Positions 60,854 to 64,000 of a DNA stretch of 64,000 bases are shown here, in pieces; position 1 is the first letter of the stretch; every line of letters starts with the position of its first letter. A program made the translations under genes and the position numbers. The notes beneath the pieces are model-generated. The model worked only from the letters and a program-made list of their open reading frames with translations. It searched no databases and was not told where the DNA came from. The stretch spans positions 32,703 through 96,702 of the forward strand of contig CAMJHF010000011.1 in the NCBI GenBank assembly GCA_946405435.1, in the 5' to 3' direction. The DNA comes from an uncultured Bacteroidales bacterium (lineage in GTDB: Bacteria; Bacteroidota; Bacteroidia; Bacteroidales; UBA932).

Positions 60854-62385
60854 TAGAGAAAGAATTAGAACGCCTGATTAATACCAATATCCCGCTAATC
60901 GTATTCAGGGAATATGACTTTGTGCGTGTTGATTGTCTAATTAGTTCAGTACTGGGACAATATGAACTCGAAGAGTGGAATCCGTCGGCCGGCCTTGTAT
61001 TTTTTGACAATAAAGAAACAAAGGGTTTCGGCGGGCTGAGCCTTGAAGACTATCTCCGCGGCATTGCTAACAATGACTACGCGAAAGAGCGATATGTGGT
61101 ACTTAAAGAGGTGCAGGGGCTGTTGGACAATCCGGGCGTAATATACTCCCTTCAACTTATAGCCCAGCGCCGTCTGTACGACGCTAGCTACAACACATCC
61201 GTCATAATAGTCTGTTCGGTTCTGGAGCTCCCTAAAGAGCTTGAAAAGTATTCCTCTTTTCTTGAGTTGTCGTTTCCTGATGATGAGACTATCAACGGTA
61301 TAATCGATTCTCATATTGCAATCAACAAGTATGATAAAAGCAAGTTCAACGATTCTGACAGAAAGACTTTGCTGATTTCCCTGAAGGGAATGTCGGAATA
61401 TGACATAGACCGGGTGCTTGACATGGCAATGAGCACTGATGGCTCTCTTTCCGCCGCAGACAACAAGATGATTCTGAGAAAGAAGAAGGAGATGGTCAAG
61501 CGCTCCGGCGTAGTGGAGCTGATAGAAGTGCCGGATGGAATGGGAGGTTCCGACATCGGAGGTCTGTCGGCATTGAAACAGTATCTGCAAAACAAATCGA
61601 AGGTGTTCAAGGACATAGGCATGGCGCTCGAGTTTGGCGTCAAAATGCCGAAGGGCATTTTTCTGGTGGGAATGCCGGGATGCGGGAAATCCTTGTGCGC
61701 GAAAGTTACTGCGGCGATTTTCGGAACGCCTTTGCTCAAGATGGATATGGGCAGTCTTATGGGAAAATACGTCGGACAGAGCGAGGAGAACATGCGGAAA
61801 GCTATCGCCACGGCGGAAGCCGCTTCACCATGCGTTTTGTGGATTGATGAAATCGAGAAAGCTTTCAATGGGGTGGGAGGAGAAAACTCTGAGGTATTGA
61901 CAAGGATGTTCGGTTATTTTCTGTCATGGATGCAGGAGAAAAGCTCGTCCGTATATGTGGTCGCTACCGCGAATAACGCGGAGAAACTTCCTCCGGAATT
62001 GAAGAGAAAGGGACGTTTCGACGAAATATTCTGCGTCAACCTGCCCGACAAGAAAGAAAGGGAAGAAATATTCAAGGTGCACATAAATAAGTTAAACGGT
62101 CTTGGCAGTGCTCCGACAGAAGACATCGACTATGGGTTGCTTGCCAGGAATACGGCCGGGTTCAACGGCGCCGATATCGAATCTGTCGTGAATGAAACTG
62201 TTGAATACTTGTTCCTGGACGGCAAAAAGGTTCTGAATACTTATGCATTGCTGAATACGGCGAAGAATACAATCAGTATCAGCAAGTCCTGCGGGAAGCA
62301 GATTAAAGAAATGGAACAGGCGTTTGCCGAGAGCAGTTTTAAAGATGCCAATACGGGCAAAGTTAAAAACCGTAGCGACGAGTAA
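60850..62385 (+). CDS. Ycf46-like AAA+ ATPase
   Basis: A 511-aa protein. The N-terminal 230 residues form a degenerate AAA-like domain (SVIIVCSVLELPKELEKYSS), and the C-terminal AAA+ module has Walker A VGMPGCGKSLCAK near residue 275, the pore-loop-like MGKYVGQSEEN, Walker B VLWIDEIEKAF near 335, sensor 1 VVATANN and arginine-finger region RKGRFDEIFC. This is the architecture of the Ycf46 family (COG0464 type). It should remodel proteins with ATP. Downstream lies the nuclease gene (2-base gap). Confidence 0.9.
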   Translation: MIEKELERLINTNIPLIVFREYDFVRVDCLISSVLGQYELEEWNPSAGLVFFDNKETKGFGGLSLEDYLRGIANNDYAKERYVVLKEVQGLLDNPGVIYSLQLIAQRRLYDASYNTSVIIVCSVLELPKELEKYSSFLELSFPDDETINGIIDSHIAINKYDKSKFNDSDRKTLLISLKGMSEYDIDRVLDMAMSTDGSLSAADNKMILRKKKEMVKRSGVVELIEVPDGMGGSDIGGLSALKQYLQNKSKVFKDIGMALEFGVKMPKGIFLVGMPGCGKSLCAKVTAAIFGTPLLKMDMGSLMGKYVGQSEENMRKAIATAEAASPCVLWIDEIEKAFNGVGGENSEVLTRMFGYFLSWMQEKSSSVYVVATANNAEKLPPELKRKGRFDEIFCVNLPDKKEREEIFKVHINKLNGLGSAPTEDIDYGLLARNTAGFNGADIESVVNETVEYLFLDGKKVLNTYALLNTAKNTISISKSCGKQIKEMEQAFAESSFKDANTGKVKNRSDE

Positions 62386-62387
62386 CT

Positions 62388-62903
62388 ATGCTGACCCTGT
62401 TTGAAAAAGCAACTGTCTGTCTACGTACCGGCTGGTCCGATAATGTCATTATGTTCATCCGATCCATGGACGAAGCAATGATATATATTCGTGCCGGCCT
62501 GAAGGAAAAGAAGATAGACGGAAGGACCGCCTTGATCCGTTCAGACATAGACTGGTCAGACTACAGCATCAAACGCAATGATTGGCTTAGGAACAAGCTT
62601 GCTGATTACGACAAATGGGCAGGGTACAATAATGCCGACCTGATCGGGGAGGGATTTCCGCCGCGCGATCGTAATGGTGATCCCTATGAACTGCACCATA
62701 TCGGCCAGCGGCAGGATTCGCCTTTGGCTGAACTGACTTGGGCCGAACACATGGGCGATGGGAACAATACCATCCTGCACCAGATGGGAAAAGAGTCGGA
62801 GATTGACCGGGAGGCATTCGACGCCGAGAAATCCGCATACTGGCAGGCTCGATTCAAAGCTTTCACACAAGAAGAACTCAAAAAGATCTATCATTTGCGC
62901 TGA
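62388..62903 (+). CDS. LHH-type (HNH/endonuclease VII superfamily) nuclease
   Basis: A 171-aa protein whose C-terminal half is a toxin-type nuclease domain: YELHHIGQRQDSPLAEL near residue 100, then HMGDGNNTILHQMG. The conserved LHH, plus a later His, define the LHH branch of HNH/ENDO VII nucleases that occurs at the end of polymorphic toxins. Here it is a stand-alone gene in an operon with an AAA+ ATPase, with no signal peptide. It probably cuts DNA or RNA and may be the effector of the operon. Confidence 0.82.
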   Translation: MLTLFEKATVCLRTGWSDNVIMFIRSMDEAMIYIRAGLKEKKIDGRTALIRSDIDWSDYSIKRNDWLRNKLADYDKWAGYNNADLIGEGFPPRDRNGDPYELHHIGQRQDSPLAELTWAEHMGDGNNTILHQMGKESEIDREAFDAEKSAYWQARFKAFTQEELKKIYHLR

Positions 62904-63054
62904 GACCACACCTGCGGCGTGGTCGATTACTTCCGAAAGGATTCCGGCAATCCAGCACAGCTGGCCCGCCCAAAGGCGGTTGTCTTGGACTTCTGCTGAT
63001 ACCACTGCTGATAGGTGGAGGGCTGATTGCTTTATTATAGCGGAGGATAAGGCA

Positions 63055-63558
63055 CTACCCGCAGATACATATGATTAATCGCGGATACTGAACATTGAAA
63101 TGCTTAGAGATTGCTTTTATCTTTTCCTCCTCGAGTCTGCATTTATCTGATCCAAGCGTATATGCTATCGTTAACGAAGATGCGTCTTTTTCGAAATCAG
63201 ACAGTCTGCTTTTGTGAAGTTCAGGATTTGTCGGAGGGCAGCATGCTGAGGCCTGAAACAGGTATCCACAATGCTTTACTTCAACAGTCAACTTCTCCGT
63301 GTCAGAAAAAAGCAGACAGAGGTGCTCATCTCTGAAGGGTTGTTGGTAATCCTTGTTTTTCAGCGGTCCTTCATACGACAACGCCATCCAACCGTCATTA
63401 TTCTGGTTAATCCAAACAGTCGGTTCTTGGCTGTCCATCCATTCGAGAATGGTATTCATCGCCATAATGAATGCGGTATATCTCGGATAGTCTGCGTCGC
63501 ATTCTCTTGCAATCTTAATTGCCTCAGAGATAAGTTTCTCTTGCTTAACAGTAGCCAT
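63055..63558 (-). CDS. Hypothetical protein, possible partner of the nuclease
   Basis: A 167-aa acidic cytoplasmic protein; I use the ATG 63558 (MATVKQEKLISEAIKIAREC). The region WINQNNDGWMALSYEGPL and the length are like small immunity proteins of polymorphic toxins, but no named family is recognised. It is convergent with the nuclease gene and has its own promoter, whereas immunity genes usually follow the toxin on the same strand, so the link is weak. Confidence 0.5.
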   Translation of the reverse strand: MATVKQEKLISEAIKIARECDADYPRYTAFIMAMNTILEWMDSQEPTVWINQNNDGWMALSYEGPLKNKDYQQPFRDEHLCLLFSDTEKLTVEVKHCGYLFQASACCPPTNPELHKSRLSDFEKDASSLTIAYTLGSDKCRLEEEKIKAISKHFNVQYPRLIICICG

Positions 63559-63585
63559 ATGATTCATATACTGAGTGATTCTTTA

Positions 63586-63593
63586 CAAAGTTA
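63586..63593 (-). promoter_or_regulatory. -7 box of the hypothetical gene
   Basis: TAACTTTG on the minus strand, exact match, 28 bases before the start. Confidence 0.5.
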
Positions 63594-63702
63594 GCAAAAA
63601 ATGATTAATATACACTTGTGAGGTAGAGGACGGTGTAATTTCTTTCCGAATCTTTAAGAATCTTCAATGTGACATATATTTTGAGGGATACGAAGACTAT
63701 GA

Positions 63703-63956
63703 CAGGTCAGCATCGCCGAGCTTTTGACCAAGCGCCCGGAAAAAGCCCTGGGCCTTGTCCTCATTGACGGCCAGACCTACCAACTCTCCAAGCCCGCAGC
63801 CAGCGCCATCCAAATCCCCACATTTGACCGCTACGACGTTCTCCGGAAGGAAGTGGAGCAGTTTATCAGGGAAAGCATCAAGGCCGACTGAAATCGTAGA
63901 TGGCCGCTATCCGTGAGGAAATGAAGTTCAACTCCCTGCTACTGCGTGAAATATGA
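63703..63956 (+). pseudogene. Gene fragments near the window end
   Basis: A 62-codon open stretch (63703-63891, IAELLTKRPEKALGLVLIDG) with protein-like composition has no start codon and follows a stop, so its 5' end is lost. A second short piece in another frame (63900-63956, MAAIREEMKFNSLLLREI) follows. Together they look like the 3' end of a decayed gene that I cannot name. The bases are GC-rich compared with the gene before. Confidence 0.4.
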
Positions 63957-63966
63957 ATTAAAATAC

Positions 63967-63974
63967 TAACTTTG
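63967..63974 (+). promoter_or_regulatory. -7 box at the window edge
   Basis: TAACTTTG, an exact TAnnTTTG match reading out of the window on the plus strand. Confidence 0.4.
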
Positions 63975-64000
63975 TGCATAGCAAACCGTAGTGATTACCG

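Overview
The window looks like a chromosome segment of a Bacteroidales bacterium (phylum Bacteroidota). I base this on gene content (Hc1-like histone, DUF2795 protein, L25/Ctc next to peptidyl-tRNA hydrolase, Bacteroidales-type HtpG, SusR-like TPR regulators), on many Bacteroidota-type promoters (TTG, about 19-21 nt, TAnnTTTG) and on the rarity of clear Shine-Dalgarno sites. Genus cannot be told from sequence alone. No rRNA, tRNA, CRISPR array, recombinase or transposase gene was seen.

Left core (1-13133): S4-domain RNA-binding protein (partial), a LolC/E-like permease, rbfA, tyrS, tpiA, a secreted M6 metalloprotease with a small lipoprotein, Hc1-like protein, pth, L25, htpG, an AMP-forming acyl-CoA ligase, a HAD hydrolase, folE and a DUF2795 gene.

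Accessory region (13134-38774): three islands sit head to tail behind the DUF2795 gene. Four copies of the last 21 bases of that gene (coding FNEEEY-stop, differing only at third codon positions) bound the islands, and each copy is followed by its own intrinsic terminator. Island 1 (19.7 kb) holds an AAA/DUF4143 ATPase, a broken gene, a Sel1-like secreted protein, the main novelty candidate, a His-x-Ser repeat micro-ORF, a K+ channel and a DUF4236 protein. Island 2 (2.8 kb) holds two HTH proteins and a RelB-like/PIN toxin-antitoxin pair. Island 3 (3.1 kb) holds an outer-membrane barrel and a TPR/HTH regulator. Base composition in island 1 is visibly more AT-rich than the core.

Main candidate system (18790-29063): a tight nine-gene operon coding a vWA-like lipoprotein, a small membrane protein, a tubulin-like GTPase, a 1066-aa protein with an Hsp70/actin-type ATPase half, a MotA/ExbB-like channel with a long coiled-coil tail, a MotB/OmpA-like partner, a lipoprotein DNA/RNA non-specific endonuclease, a small membrane protein and a lipoprotein. 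It joins a Zorya-like proton-channel pair to two cytoskeletal-fold NTPases and an exported nuclease. I know of no described system with this set; a role in defence or inter-cell conflict is inference.

Right core (38775-54780): small lipoprotein, bcp, rmuC, dinB, yccF, dtd, an EamA transporter, rubredoxin, a YhfC-like protease, a NUDIX hydrolase, a decaying redox/AraC locus (a frameshifted CMD-cupin gene, an internally deleted ABM gene, an internally deleted AraC gene), greA, hrpB, a full-length AraC gene and a dienelactone-hydrolase-like lipoprotein. Then a kinase operon (54851-58420) and, divergent from it, a second conflict-like operon (58551-62903): DUF6140-like protein, three small unknown proteins, a 338-aa unknown, a Ycf46-like AAA+ ATPase and an LHH-type nuclease. 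The last kilobase holds a possible partner gene and gene fragments.
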